From positions 29,898 through 93,897 of the forward strand of contig NZ_BAKX01000007.1 in assembly GCF_000614585.1 (NCBI RefSeq): a DNA stretch of 64,000 bases, in the 5' to 3' direction. The position numbers were made by a program, and so were the translations under genes. How positions within the stretch are numbered: the stretch's first letter is position 1; every line of letters starts with the position of its first letter. Under the pieces are notes generated by a model. It searched no databases, had not been told where the DNA came from, and was given only the letters and a program-made list of their open reading frames with translations. This DNA is from Porphyromonas gingivicanis JCM 15907 (GTDB taxonomy: Bacteria; Bacteroidota; Bacteroidia; Bacteroidales; Porphyromonadaceae). Below are positions 1-9,264 of this stretch, piece after piece.

Positions 1-1269
1 CAGGCTCTTTTCCGAAGAGCTTTTTGTAGGCATCAATGGTTACTTGCAAGATAGGAGAGTTAGGGTTAGGACTCCAACCGGGGTAGCCATCGCGCACTTC
101 CACCTCTGCTCCAGCCAAGTCAAACACACTCTTAACGGTGTTACCTACGTCTGCTTTGAGAGATTCGCTGGAAGAGCGTTGGCTGGTCTCTACGACAATC
201 TTGTTGTTCTCCTTCATCTTGATAGAAGCAAGGTTGGTAGAGGTCTCTACGAGGCCTTCGATAGCGTGGCTCATGCCCATAACGCCATGAGGACAAGCAT
301 AGAGAGCCAAAATGAGACGTTGTGTAGTATCTCTGTCGATAATGCGTGTAGGAGTTTCAGTAGAAGATAATGCAACCTTTACATTGGGGTCTACTGCAGC
401 CAACTCTGTACGTACATCTGCATCCAATTCGTTGATAAGGATAGCAAGCTCTTCCTTGCGGTTCATAGGCACACCTACGAGAGCTACCGCTTCACGAGCA
501 ATAGCATTATGGAGGTTACCTCCATCTATTTGCGCCAGCACCAAAGGCATCTTTTCACGAATAGCATAGAGAGCACGGGTCAAAATCTTATTGGCAGAGC
601 CAAGCCCTACGTGAATATCGCCACCTGAGTGCCCTCCCTTGAGACCACTTACATTGATTTTGCCATAGAAGTAGTCGGCAGGTGTAGCCTCTGTGGTATA
701 GTTGAAAGTTGCAGTAGTACCCATACCACCAGCACAACCGATAAACATTTCGCCTCATCTTCGCTATCGAGGTTGAGCAAAATAGTACCCTTGATAAAGC
801 CGGGGGCTAAGTTCATAGCACCTGTAAGCCCTGTCTCTTCGTCTACGGTGAATAGACATTCGATAGGTCCATGCTCTAAACTATTGTCGTCGAGTAGAGC
901 TAACTCTGCCGCCACACCGATACCATTGTCAGCTCCAAGAGTAGTACCTTCTGCACGCACCCACTCTCCGTCTATAACGGTGCGTATAGGGTCTGTGTCG
1001 AAGTTGTGTACCGTATCGTTGTTCTTCTCGCACACCATATCTACGTGGCTCTGGAGTATTACGGTCTTAAGGTTTTCATATCCGGGAGTTGCGGCTTTGC
1101 GTATTACGATGTTGCCTGCTTCATCTTGGCTGTAATCGAGTTTGCGATCTTCTGCAAACTTCTTCAGATACGCCAAAATCTTCTCTTCTTTTTTGGAGGG
1201 GCGAGGTACCTGTGTAATCTCGTGGAAGTAACGCCACACCAAAGCGGGTTTAAGGTCTGTAATGTTCAT
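1..1269 (-). CDS. pepD: Aminoacyl-histidine dipeptidase (Xaa-His dipeptidase), partial and frameshifted
   Basis: This is a cytosolic M20-family metallodipeptidase that cleaves Xaa-His and related dipeptides. The ligand-type residues are visible: H75 and D77 in the SHVDMV motif, D114 in GADNGIG, and the pair E144/E145 in DEETG. The start is ATG at 1269. The gene runs off the window at base 1, so the C-terminal part is missing. Near 753 the frame breaks after DSED: restoring one G to the G run there gives EGEMFIGCAGGMG and an open frame to the edge. The break is probably a sequence error. It is transcribed away from the gene at 1368, with a shared intergenic region of about 100 bases. The family call is confident. 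Confidence 0.88.
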
Positions 1270-1314
1270 TGCTTTATTATATATGTTTTAGTTCAATTCT
1301 TAGAAAATACCCCC

Positions 1315-1345
1315 TTTGTCCTATGGGAGGAATATACTAACTTTG
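1315..1345 (+). promoter_or_regulatory. Bacteroidota-type promoter upstream of 1368
   Basis: TTTG at 1315-1318 is followed after exactly 19 bases by TAACTTTG at 1338-1345. This fits the known sigma-70 (RpoD/SigABfr) consensus of the phylum, TTTG and TAnnTTTG. The start codon is 22 bases further on. Confidence 0.6.
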
Positions 1346-1367
1346 CTTTGTGCAAATATAAGACAAA

Positions 1368-1577
1368 ATGATGATATTCTTCCTTGTTACAGTCTTGATA
1401 GTGGGCGTAGCACTACTTCTTTTAGGGGTGCGTATTTTCTTTGTACGTGGGGGGACTTTTCCCAATACGCATATCGAGTCGAGCCAAGCCCTTCAGCGTA
1501 AGGGCATCGGATGTGCCAACAAACAATTGGAAGAGGAGACACATAGGTGCAACCTCTTCGACCGCATCAACGAATAA
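1368..1577 (+). CDS. Small single-pass membrane protein, hypothetical
   Basis: This 69-residue protein has one N-terminal hydrophobic segment (about residues 2-25), followed by a basic-polar tail with the sequence GGTFPNTHI and a short cysteine-containing GIGCANKQ motif. Small proteins with this layout (membrane anchor, then G-x-FP-x-TH, then a GIGC-like motif) are common next to housekeeping genes in Bacteroidota, but I know of no assigned function. The start is chosen at the first ATG because a well-spaced promoter lies 22 bases upstream. It lies 53 bases before the OmpH-like gene and may be co-transcribed with it. Confidence 0.65.
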   Translation: MMIFFLVTVLIVGVALLLLGVRIFFVRGGTFPNTHIESSQALQRKGIGCANKQLEEETHRCNLFDRINE

Positions 1578-1630
1578 AATCTCTAAACAATAAACAGGGG
1601 TCGGAAGACCTCAATTCAACAAACTATACT

Positions 1631-2284
1631 ATGCAAAAAATGTCGCTAAAACTTGGAAGCGTGCTCTTAGGAGCTTTGCTTCTTTTGCTCGCCCCCTCCT
1701 GTTCGCAAGCCGATAAGCAAACCTCTCAAGCAACGGGAGCACAAGGCATTGCCTCTCAAGAGGCCACTACCGCTACTCCTACTCTAAAGGTAGCTTATGT
1801 ACAACTCGACTCTGTACTGAACAATTATGCGCAGTACAAAGAGATGCAAGAGAGACTTGAAAAGAAGGGCAACGATAGCCGTGCCTCTCTAACCGCCAAA
1901 ATGAATGCCTTGCAACGCGCAGGGGCAGACTTCCAGCAGAAACTGCAAAACAATCAGTTCCTAACGCGAGAAGCTGCCGAAGCTGAGCAAAATCGTCTTA
2001 TGAAGATGGAGCAAGACATACAGAAACTTAATGCCTCTCTGACCGAGCAGATGCTCAAAGAGCAACAAGCTGCCGAGGAGAAACTCTACACTTCTATCAA
2101 GAGTCGCATTGCCGAACTGAATAAGGAGTGGGGCTACGACCTCATCCTTACCAATGTGCGTGCCGACAATATGCTCTATGGCAATCCCGCTCTGGATATA
2201 ACCGATGCCGTAATCAAAGGGCTTAACGAAGGCTATACCCAAGAGCCAACGGCTGTTGCGACTCCTACTCCTGAAAAGAAGTAA
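1631..2284 (+). CDS. OmpH/Skp-family lipoprotein
   Basis: This is a predicted periplasmic chaperone-like protein of the OmpH/Skp family, which binds unfolded outer-membrane proteins. ATG at 1631 gives a lipoprotein signal peptide with lipobox LAPSC. The mature part begins with a Ser/Thr/Ala-rich linker, then the family's beta segment (KVAYVQLDSVLNNY), a long charged helical hairpin rich in Glu, Gln and Lys, and a second beta element (YDLILTNVRADNMLYG) that closes the core. It has 217 residues, slightly longer than typical Skp because of the linker and a Pro/Thr tail. An in-frame ATG at 1547 would destroy the signal peptide and was rejected. A lipid anchor differs from soluble E. coli Skp. Confidence 0.85.
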   Translation: MQKMSLKLGSVLLGALLLLLAPSCSQADKQTSQATGAQGIASQEATTATPTLKVAYVQLDSVLNNYAQYKEMQERLEKKGNDSRASLTAKMNALQRAGADFQQKLQNNQFLTREAAEAEQNRLMKMEQDIQKLNASLTEQMLKEQQAAEEKLYTSIKSRIAELNKEWGYDLILTNVRADNMLYGNPALDITDAVIKGLNEGYTQEPTAVATPTPEKK

Positions 2285-2317
2285 TAGACACTCAAACTCT
2301 TAAACCCGAATACCTGT

Positions 2318-3304
2318 ATGAAACAATTCTATATCCTCGTTGAACAAGTGCAGGAGGGACCGCTCTCTCTGCACGATGTGATGAGTCGTAACCTCTCGGA
2401 CGAGACACTCGTTTGGCGACTTGACTGGCCAGAGTGGAGACCCTATGCTTCTGTTCGAGAGGCTTTAGAGAAGGAGTACTCAGCTCTACAAGAAGCAAGC
2501 GAACCCTACTACCTCTCTACGCTAACCGAGCGCATCGGCTCTTTCTCGCTCGAAGAGTTGGAGCGACAACCACACCTCTTGAACCAAGCCGTATTCGTTT
2601 GGAAGCAAGGTATGACCTCGTGGGTAGAACTTGACAAAGTAGAAGAATTGCGCCGTATCAAGGAGCGTTGGGCAACCGAAACAGCGACCCAACAAAAGGA
2701 GGCAAAAGAGGCTGACGCCCCTCAACCACAAGGCTCAGAGCCTCCACCTTTAGACCCTTCTTTCAGCACCGCTACTGAGAAGCCCAAGCGACCTCCTATG
2801 CCTAATGGTCGCTTTGCCCGATCGGTTAAAGCGGACTCTTTGTGGAGATATTTTTTCCTCTGCTTCTCGGAGCGTTTTGCTACCTTTTCGGGGCGTGCTC
2901 GTCGCAGTGAGTTTTGGGGCTTTATCCTTTTCTTTTACCTCTTCACTCAGTTTGTTTTTGCATGGAGAGAACCTTTCTTTTTCTGGCATATAGATGTATG
3001 GCCCGATGGATTGTATGATCTTTTTGCAAGTTGGAAAGAGTATTTCTTGTCGTGGGAGTTTCTCCGCTCCAGCTTTATCATAGGAAGTTTCTCTTCGCTG
3101 ATACGCATCATCTGCCTCATCCCCCTATTGGCAGTGTCTGTACGTCGGTTGCACGATATCGGTTACTCGGCTTGGTATCTCCTCTTTGGCTTAATCCCCT
3201 TTGTTGGTTGGGTTATTCTCATCATTTTCTTCTGTATGGATAGTGAAGAGAAGAGCAATAAGTATGGACCTTCTCCTAAGTACAGAGATATTTCGCAAGA
3301 ATAG
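2318..3304 (+). CDS. GYF_2 (two copies) plus DUF805 membrane protein
   Basis: This 328-residue protein has two N-terminal GYF_2 (DUF4339-type) domains: residues about 1-50 (FYILVEQVQEGPLSLHDV) and about 65-120 (YYLSTLTERIGSFSLEEL), each with the W-x-x-G/P-W surface pattern. A Pro-rich linker follows. The C-terminal DUF805 domain begins near FSGRARRSEFWGF and carries several hydrophobic helices, with the family signature RRLHDIGYSAW. GYF_2 domains are thought to bind proline-rich peptides, so a membrane scaffold is plausible, but the function is unknown. The gene follows the OmpH-like gene by 33 bases. Confidence 0.85.
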   Translation: MKQFYILVEQVQEGPLSLHDVMSRNLSDETLVWRLDWPEWRPYASVREALEKEYSALQEASEPYYLSTLTERIGSFSLEELERQPHLLNQAVFVWKQGMTSWVELDKVEELRRIKERWATETATQQKEAKEADAPQPQGSEPPPLDPSFSTATEKPKRPPMPNGRFARSVKADSLWRYFFLCFSERFATFSGRARRSEFWGFILFFYLFTQFVFAWREPFFFWHIDVWPDGLYDLFASWKEYFLSWEFLRSSFIIGSFSSLIRIICLIPLLAVSVRRLHDIGYSAWYLLFGLIPFVGWVILIIFFCMDSEEKSNKYGPSPKYRDISQE

Positions 3305-3367
3305 GGGTATAGCTAAATTCTATAATTAAATAGATGCTATCTTAATAGGTGATTGAACGAAAATATA

Positions 3368-3375
3368 TACCTTTG
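3368..3375 (+). promoter_or_regulatory. -7 box of the rubredoxin promoter
   Basis: TACCTTTG fits the Bacteroidota TAnnTTTG box. It lies 37 bases upstream of the rubredoxin ATG. No convincing TTTG box is seen at the usual distance upstream. Confidence 0.45.
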
Positions 3376-3412
3376 TTCGCGATAGAATAAAACAATTTAA
3401 GGAAGTAAAGTA

Positions 3413-3583
3413 ATGAGTATGCAGAAGTATATTTGTGAGCCTTGCGGTTATATCTATGACCCTGCCGTAGGCGACCCTGATAGCGGTATCGAACCCGGTA
3501 CACCCTTTGAAGCCATTCCAGACGATTGGTCTTGCCCAGTGTGTGGAGCTGAAAAGAGCGACTTCGAACCCTATTTCGAGTAA
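3413..3583 (+). CDS. Rubredoxin
   Basis: This is a 56-residue cytosolic electron carrier with one Fe(SCys)4 centre. Both ligand pairs are present: C9 and C12 in ICEPCGY, and C42 and C45 in SCPVCGAEK. The conserved aromatic core (YIYDP, W39 in DDWSCP) and the acidic loop are also there. The length matches the family. There are ATGs at 3413 and 3419, and the first is used here. In anaerobes rubredoxin passes electrons to peroxide- or superoxide-reducing enzymes. No such partner is adjacent, and the gene has its own promoter and terminator, so it is probably monocistronic. Confidence 0.95.
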   Translation: MSMQKYICEPCGYIYDPAVGDPDSGIEPGTPFEAIPDDWSCPVCGAEKSDFEPYFE

Positions 3584-3631
3584 AACGATAGACGGTGTAA
3601 ACCGTTAGAAAGGATAATCTAAAGGATACAT

Positions 3632-3666
3632 AGCTCTGGTAAGGATTTTCTTACCGGAGCTTTTTT
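3632..3666 (+). terminator. Rho-independent terminator after rubredoxin
   Basis: Twelve-base arms AGCTCTGGTAAG and CTTACCGGAGCT flank a short loop and run straight into six T residues. Confidence 0.85.
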
Positions 3667-3762
3667 GTGTTCTATACCGAACTCTCTCCTACAAACTTAC
3701 CCGAAGCTCTTCTTTCTTGACATTTATTCAGCTCAAAAGAGGAGTGCTGCGTGGCATCAAAA

Positions 3763-3840
3763 GCTATAATCCTTTTGCGCAAAACCTATGATGGTTAGAA
3801 GCGTAAGGTATAAAGGTTACGAGGCTAAGGTATAATGACA
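3763..3840. repeat. Divergent copy of a dispersed intergenic repeat
   Basis: This lies in the 430-base gene-free stretch between rubredoxin and the next gene. It carries the degenerate family words CCTATGATGGTTAG, AAGGTATAAAGGTTAC and AAGGTATAATGA, which also occur near 19.5, 36.1, 45.1 and 55.1 kb. I see no open gene in the stretch. Confidence 0.4.
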
Positions 3841-4030
3841 CCGAGACGGACAAATGTGCCTTACAAAGCATCAAGAGGGAACGTGAAAAGAGCGTACCGA
3901 GGGGTATGAGTTAAAGCGAATATCAGTAATGACTCAGAGAGAAAGCAGTATGCAATCATCTCTCCTTGAGAGATGTGGATTACCTTTATCGCTATGGCAC
4001 ACTTTAAGGTGAGATTAGGGGAGATGCATC

Positions 4031-4058
4031 TTGTGCGTCATATATTTAATTATATTTG
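4031..4058 (+). promoter_or_regulatory. Promoter of the outer-membrane protein gene at 4103
   Basis: TTG at 4031 and TATATTTG at 4051-4058 fit the phylum consensus, with 17-18 bases between the boxes. The same -7 box is conserved before the decayed copy (5033-5040). Confidence 0.55.
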
Positions 4059-4102
4059 CCTTGAGATATAAATCATAAGTATAATTAACACACACAGACA
4101 CT

Positions 4103-4752
4103 ATGAAAATTTTAATTAGAAGGGTACTTTGTGTAGCTGCTACCCTTGCCCTAAGTGGGGCTATTGCTACGTATGCACAGAAGAGTAGTATTTCGATACT
4201 TTCCTCTGAATATGGAGCACGCTCAACGGCTCTGAGCACTGCCCAAGAGACCACTTCTTCCCCCCAAAAAGGGCGTTATGGTACTTTCCTAACAATACTC
4301 CCACAGCATTTCCTCTTTGGTCCTAACATCGGATTCGAGCAGGGATTGTCTCGAAAGTGGAGCATGTCTTACGATGTAACAGGGCATTTATGGCTTACTT
4401 CGACACCCAATATAGCTCTCAAAGCAAATCTAAAATACTACTTTCTGGGGCAAGTGGGCAAAGGAATATATGCACGTATCAATGCTACGGCTGGACACTT
4501 CCTACAAGAGAGTGCCATAGCTGGTTATCCGTTCTATGCAGGTGGGGGTATCGGCTTAGGAGGGATGTTGCCCCTTACCCGTAATGGCAAGTGTACATAA
4601 CTACAGATGCTGGGCTTAAAGTAGTACCTCCCATCGGAAAACGCAAGATAGGCAGTAAAGACCCCGACCCTACTTTCTCTATGGCATACTATACTTTTTT
4701 GAGTCCTGCGGCACTCATAGATTTCTCTATCGGCATTGCATACCGATTTTAG
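4103..4752 (+). CDS. Predicted outer-membrane beta-barrel protein, frameshifted
   Basis: I do not recognise the family. The predicted 216-residue product has an N-terminal signal peptide (basic start, hydrophobic core, cleavage after ATYAQ). Alternating short beta segments follow, ending in an aromatic residue (IGIAYRF), which is the usual C-terminal signature of outer-membrane barrels. The frame stops early at 4600. One base missing from the TGG codon near 4593 (KWYITTDAG) restores a frame that runs to TAG at 4750. A short decayed relative with the same upstream sequence begins 320 bases downstream. A small Bacteroidota outer-membrane porin or assembly protein is the likely class. Confidence 0.55.
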
Positions 4753-4845
4753 TTCCATAGGGTAGTTGCCAAAAGGCAAGAGCATAGTTATTGAGACCTT
4801 AGATATAGGGGAGCGTAGATGTCGGCTCTCCCTTGAGATAGAAGA

Positions 4846-4874
4846 GGAGCTTCCGCAGTGGAGGCTCCTTTTTT
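4846..4874 (+). terminator. Terminator after the outer-membrane protein gene
   Basis: GGAGCTTCC and GGAGGCTCC arms with a four-base loop are followed by TTTTTT. The intergenic sequence around it (4753-5071) holds no other recognised feature. Confidence 0.75.
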
Positions 4875-5071
4875 ATGACCTTTTGGCTCCGCTCTAAGGC
4901 AGAGTGGGCAACATCTTGCGCTTTCGCTCGTCCTATGATAAGAGAGAAAGCACAGGGCAAGAGTGCGCCTGAAGTGCCGTGCTACTCTCGAAGAAGTGTG
5001 CCGAGGCAGGGCAAGATTTAGTTATATTTGCAACGCAACGCACGTTGTCGAAAAGTTAATATACAGACATT

Positions 5072-5251
5072 ATGAAAAAATTAAGTAGGAGGATACTCTG
5101 TATAGCTCCTGCCCTTATTGAGGGGGAGGCTATTGCCTCTTCGCTCCCTTTAGGCTACTACGCTCTGCGGAGTCCTATCATCCTACTCAATTTTGAGGCA
5201 ACCAGCAATGCTAACCATCCGACCCCATTCATCGTAACACCCCATAATTAG
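5072..5251 (+). pseudogene. Decayed copy of the 4103 gene's 5' end
   Basis: The promoter box TATATTTG (5033-5040), the leader ending in ACAGACATT/ACAGACACT and the first codons (MKKLSRRILCIAPAL against MKILIRRVLCVAATL) match the start of the gene at 4103. After about 25 codons the similarity ends. The remaining 59-codon frame ends at TAG just before the next gene and lacks the barrel. I read it as the remnant of a tandem duplication. Translation of a 59-residue product cannot be excluded. Confidence 0.55.
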
Positions 5252-5254
5252 CCT

Positions 5255-5710
5255 ATGACAATCGCAACAAAGGGCGCAAGTACCCGAAGATATTACCTCC
5301 GTCGCAGTATTAAAAGTAGCCGTGTAGCTATAGCCTTGGCTATTTTGTATGCTATTGCTTTGAGTCTATTTACGTGGTTTATAGCCACGCACACCCCTGC
5401 TCCGTGGTGGACGCTTATTGCTCCTGTGGCAATAATTCCCGCGGGGATTATCTACTTCTTACGTCAAGACACGTACTACTGCATAGATCACGAAGCCTAT
5501 ATCCTTATGGCTGGCAATGATTATGGTCGTAAGCTACACCCCATAGCCTACTTGACTCAACTGCACGAAGTGCGCTACTTGCCTCACACTCGTGAGGTCA
5601 AAGTAAGCAAAGGCGATGGTACTGACTATCTCAAACTCGAAGAGGGAGAGGCGTTTGTCTCTACCCTTGAAGCACTTTTCTCAAAGATATATCCTGCCGA
5701 AGAGGAATAA
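5255..5710 (+). CDS. Two-helix membrane protein with PH-like tail, hypothetical
   Basis: This protein has 151 residues. A basic N-terminus is followed by two adjacent hydrophobic helices (about residues 25-45 and 51-68), then a soluble region of short beta strands (YYCIDHEAYILM, EVRYLPHTREVKV, DYLKLEEGEAFVSTLEALF). This resembles bacterial PH-like (YdbT/bPH2-type) membrane proteins in layout, but no specific family is recognised. It is followed after 27 bases by comB, so the two may be co-transcribed. Confidence 0.6.
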   Translation: MTIATKGASTRRYYLRRSIKSSRVAIALAILYAIALSLFTWFIATHTPAPWWTLIAPVAIIPAGIIYFLRQDTYYCIDHEAYILMAGNDYGRKLHPIAYLTQLHEVRYLPHTREVKVSKGDGTDYLKLEEGEAFVSTLEALFSKIYPAEEE

Positions 5711-5737
5711 CAATAGCCATTTAGACACTACTCTGGA

Positions 5738-6502
5738 ATGAAAATCTCCCTCTCTCCCTCGCCCGATTTACTACATCTCTACGCCCCACCTTTGGAGGCT
5801 TTAATCGTAGTAACCGATGTTTTTCGAGCTTCGGCTACGATGCTCTCTGCGCTTTACCATGGGGCTCTTTCAATACGTCCCGTAGCTACCGAAGAGGAGG
5901 CACAGAGCTATCTTGACCGAGAAGATTACCTCGTGGCGGCAGAGCGAGATGCATTGCGCTGTGCCTTTGCTCCCTTGGGTAATGACCCAGAGGAGTACAC
6001 TCCTCAAATAGTCCAAGGTAAGCATGTAGTACTCACTACGACCAACGGCACACGTTCCATAGATAGGGCTCTCTCGCTCGGTTATCGCCGTCTCACAGTG
6101 GGTTCATTCGGCAATATATCTCTCTTGGCACAACATATCCTCTCGGTAGATTATCCTGAAGTAGTTGTTATAGCAGCAGGCTGGAAAGGGACGCTTTGTG
6201 CCGAAGACTGCCTCTTTGCAGCTGCTCTGTACGAACGAGTGGCCCATGAAATAGCTCTCCGAAAAGAAGCTGGAGAGGGAGATGCCCTGCCTACTTCTTT
6301 AACCTACAACGATGCCCTCTTCTTCCCTTTAGAGGCTTACCGCACACATCGAGCGGACTTGTGTAACTATACAAGTTACTTTGAACACTATCGTCGTTTG
6401 GAGCGGTTGGGACGTTTGGCTACCATACCCATTTGCTTAGAGGAAGACCGCTACCCCGTACTTCCCTATTGGCAGGAGAGTGGCGTCTTGAAGCCGTTAT
6501 AA
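5738..6502 (+). CDS. comB: 2-phosphosulfolactate phosphatase (ComB family)
   Basis: The family hydrolyses 2-phosphosulfolactate to sulfolactate with Mg2+. Visible signatures are VVTDVFRASATM near the N-terminus, AAERDALRCAFAPLGNDP, VVLTTTNGTRSI, and the glycine-serine stretch VGSFGN followed by VVIAAGWKGTLCAEDCLFAAALYE. It has 254 residues, within the family range. Coenzyme M synthesis is not expected in this phylum and no comA or comC lies nearby, so the physiological substrate is uncertain. Confidence 0.88.
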   Translation: MKISLSPSPDLLHLYAPPLEALIVVTDVFRASATMLSALYHGALSIRPVATEEEAQSYLDREDYLVAAERDALRCAFAPLGNDPEEYTPQIVQGKHVVLTTTNGTRSIDRALSLGYRRLTVGSFGNISLLAQHILSVDYPEVVVIAAGWKGTLCAEDCLFAAALYERVAHEIALRKEAGEGDALPTSLTYNDALFFPLEAYRTHRADLCNYTSYFEHYRRLERLGRLATIPICLEEDRYPVLPYWQESGVLKPL

Positions 6503-6548
6503 TCAACCCTCCGCCAGCCACACCTTTTCCGAAAAATCACTACACTAC

Positions 6549-9221
6549 ATGTTCGATACAATGTATTACACCTCCTCTTTACGTACTCGGTTTTCGCTCC
6601 TCTGTGCGTTCTTTCTGCTCCTTTTGCCCATAACACTGGGAGCGCAAACGCTTATCGAGGGTAAAGTTCTCTCTACTGAAAACCGTGAACCGATACCCTA
6701 TGCTTCGCTTTATGTCAAGGAGATACAGAGCGGTACAGTGGCAGATGGCAAGGGCAATTTTCTGCTCCATCTGACACCCGGTAGATATAACATTATCCTC
6801 CGTTCGATGGGTTTTCAGACACTTCACACCACGTTGGAGGTCAGAGAGCAGACCCAGAAGCAGGTTTACCAACTATCCCCCTCGGTGTTTCAACTCGAGG
6901 AAGTAGCTGTCGTGGCAAAGCGTAGGCGAGAAGACCCTGCCTATCCCATCATGCGAGCCCTTATGGCACGCACGCCTCTGTACGAGCATTTGGTGCAAAA
7001 AAGTAGTATGGAGAGCTATACCAAGGGCACAGGAGGCATCTATAAAGTACCAAAGTTTTTGGAAAAAGTAACTACTCAAGAGGGCATCCCCTTCAAGGAG
7101 TACATCGGTAAAACTATGGTCGTCGAAAGTCAGGCAGATATATCTTTCTCTGCCCCCAACCACTATCATCGCAAAATACGTGCTGTGCGCAGCTCCATTC
7201 CTGAGGAGTTAAAGGCAGATACAGCCAGTTATATGAACCTGCTCACGACTAATGTCTACGGCATCGCCATAGGGCTTGACGGCGAGGGAGGCATCTACAA
7301 TCCCATCCGTGAGAAGGGGTTGCAAGTCTATCGTTATCGTCTGCTCGGTACCTCGACCGAAGGAGGAGAGAAAGTGCACCGCATAGCCTTCGTGCTACGT
7401 GATACAGAGTCCATAAAGGGGGAGCTATTCGTCGTAGATGGCCGCTATACTCTACAACGGATGAAGCTCAAATTAGACCTCAAAAAGGCAGTGCAACAGG
7501 AGTTTAGTATCGAGCTTAACGAGGTAGCCCCTATGCTCTACCTGCCCACGACCTATGCCGTTAACTCCAAAATCAATCTGATGGGTATTGATGCTTTCTT
7601 CAACTATTACACCTCTACTCGTTATCGGGAAATCTCACTCAATCCCGAAATAGAACAACGGCTAAAGGCGCAAAGCGACCAACACTTTCGCACCCAAAAG
7701 GAAGTGCTACGCCACACCAAGAAGTTGAGGCAAAACCTTGACACCCTTGGCTATAACGTGCCCGACGCTTTCTACATACCACATAGAGGGGCACGAGTAA
7801 CGGCACAGCTCGATTCGCTCTCATTACAGCGAGACTCTGCCTATTGGTCATCTATCATACCCACCCCCTTAACTCCAGAGGAGCAGAAAAGTTACCTACA
7901 AAAAGACTCGCTCATACAGGCACTTGAGAAGAAGAAATCCCTCTTGGCACGTGTCGAAAAGAAGATGGGCAAGGATGATAAATCTGCGCTCTGGCAGATG
8001 CTTATGGGGCATACCTACCGACTGGGGGAGAAAACAACACTGGAAACACAGGGACTTCTAATGGGCTTGGCGCATGATATTACTTATGCCGACGGCTATT
8101 GGGTAGGACAGAAAGCGACCCTACGCCACCGATTTTCGCCCGCCGTGCAGTGGAGTTTAACGCCCACTCTCTCGTACGCTACCCGACGCAAAAAACTCTT
8201 TTGGGACGTTTCCACAGCCCTGCTCTATGCTCCCCTACGTCGGGGTAAGCTCTCCCTACAAGTGGGGCATAGAAGTATGGACTTGGCTACGGAGCATCAG
8301 ATCGAAGAGCAGAGTTCGTATGCTTCGGTATTCCTCTTCGGACCGGGGCTATCCTCAAGCATTCGTTACGACCGTTCGCTCGTTAAACTTACCAACCAAT
8401 TAGACCTCGCTCCCGGTTTACAGCTCAATCTTATGGGGCAGATGCGTCATAGTGCTCCCGTTGCCACGAACAGAGAGTGGTGGCTCTCGAAAGAAAGCTC
8501 CTCGGCTACGCCTCCCGAGGGGGCGAACCAAGAAGAAGCTCTACTCAGCACACAGCTCCCAGCCCATACTACATACGGCTTTGGCGTGGCACTGCGCTAC
8601 AATCCACTACCTTACTATCGCTTAGACCACAACGGACGCAAGTACCATATGTACGAAGGGCAACGCGCACCCATATTCACCTTGGCATACCGAGGGGCTA
8701 TCCCTCGCCAAGGGAGCTTCGATAGTGATTACCATTGGCTAAGCCTCTCGCTCCACCAAACGCTTGCCCTCGACTACCGCTTCTTGGTAGACTATCGGGT
8801 AGAGGCGGCTACCTATCTGAGCGACCGCAGAGTACATCCCGAGGAGCGACACTATTTGAAGGGCGACAACTCCACCCTATCGTTTGGCTACTACTCCCCT
8901 TTCCTCTTCCAAACGCCTATGCCCTACACGCCCTTGGGGCGGAGCTTTGTGCGGGCTCATACGGTAACGTATCTTCCCAAAGGATTGATTTCGATGCTTT
9001 TTCCTCGGCAGATGCTTTTCCACGAGTCGTTCCACCTCGGCGGAGCCTACTCTTTCGGGGCTTCTCAAAAGCCCTACTTCGAGGCAGGATATTCGGTGTG
9101 GGTTGGTGGCATCCTCCAAATAGGCGGTTACTATGGAGGATACAACTTCTCTCAAAAAGGAGCGTTTGCCCTGCGGCTCTCTATCAGTCTGCCCGATTTT
9201 ACGGGGTCGAAAAACAATTAA
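6549..9221 (+). CDS. DUF5686 outer-membrane protein with carboxypeptidase-regulatory-like domain
   Basis: This 890-residue exported protein has a signal peptide (LCAFFLLLLPITLGAQ). A carboxypeptidase D regulatory-like domain follows at about residues 30-115 (IEGKVLSTENREPIPYASLYV ends the first strand pair; GRYNIILRSMGF; ELEEVAVVAKRR-like end). A long region of the DUF5686 type then ends in many amphipathic beta strands, as in an outer-membrane barrel. The domain order is typical of Bacteroidota proteins related to TonB-dependent receptors but lacking the plug. Substrate and role are unknown. An alternative start is at 6561. The reading frame is intact over 2.7 kb, unlike many others here. 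Confidence 0.82.
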   Translation: MFDTMYYTSSLRTRFSLLCAFFLLLLPITLGAQTLIEGKVLSTENREPIPYASLYVKEIQSGTVADGKGNFLLHLTPGRYNIILRSMGFQTLHTTLEVREQTQKQVYQLSPSVFQLEEVAVVAKRRREDPAYPIMRALMARTPLYEHLVQKSSMESYTKGTGGIYKVPKFLEKVTTQEGIPFKEYIGKTMVVESQADISFSAPNHYHRKIRAVRSSIPEELKADTASYMNLLTTNVYGIAIGLDGEGGIYNPIREKGLQVYRYRLLGTSTEGGEKVHRIAFVLRDTESIKGELFVVDGRYTLQRMKLKLDLKKAVQQEFSIELNEVAPMLYLPTTYAVNSKINLMGIDAFFNYYTSTRYREISLNPEIEQRLKAQSDQHFRTQKEVLRHTKKLRQNLDTLGYNVPDAFYIPHRGARVTAQLDSLSLQRDSAYWSSIIPTPLTPEEQKSYLQKDSLIQALEKKKSLLARVEKKMGKDDKSALWQMLMGHTYRLGEKTTLETQGLLMGLAHDITYADGYWVGQKATLRHRFSPAVQWSLTPTLSYATRRKKLFWDVSTALLYAPLRRGKLSLQVGHRSMDLATEHQIEEQSSYASVFLFGPGLSSSIRYDRSLVKLTNQLDLAPGLQLNLMGQMRHSAPVATNREWWLSKESSSATPPEGANQEEALLSTQLPAHTTYGFGVALRYNPLPYYRLDHNGRKYHMYEGQRAPIFTLAYRGAIPRQGSFDSDYHWLSLSLHQTLALDYRFLVDYRVEAATYLSDRRVHPEERHYLKGDNSTLSFGYYSPFLFQTPMPYTPLGRSFVRAHTVTYLPKGLISMLFPRQMLFHESFHLGGAYSFGASQKPYFEAGYSVWVGGILQIGGYYGGYNFSQKGAFALRLSISLPDFTGSKNN

Positions 9222-9264
9222 AGACGGTAGACTTTCTCGATAAGTTTCTAACTTTGCGTTCGTT

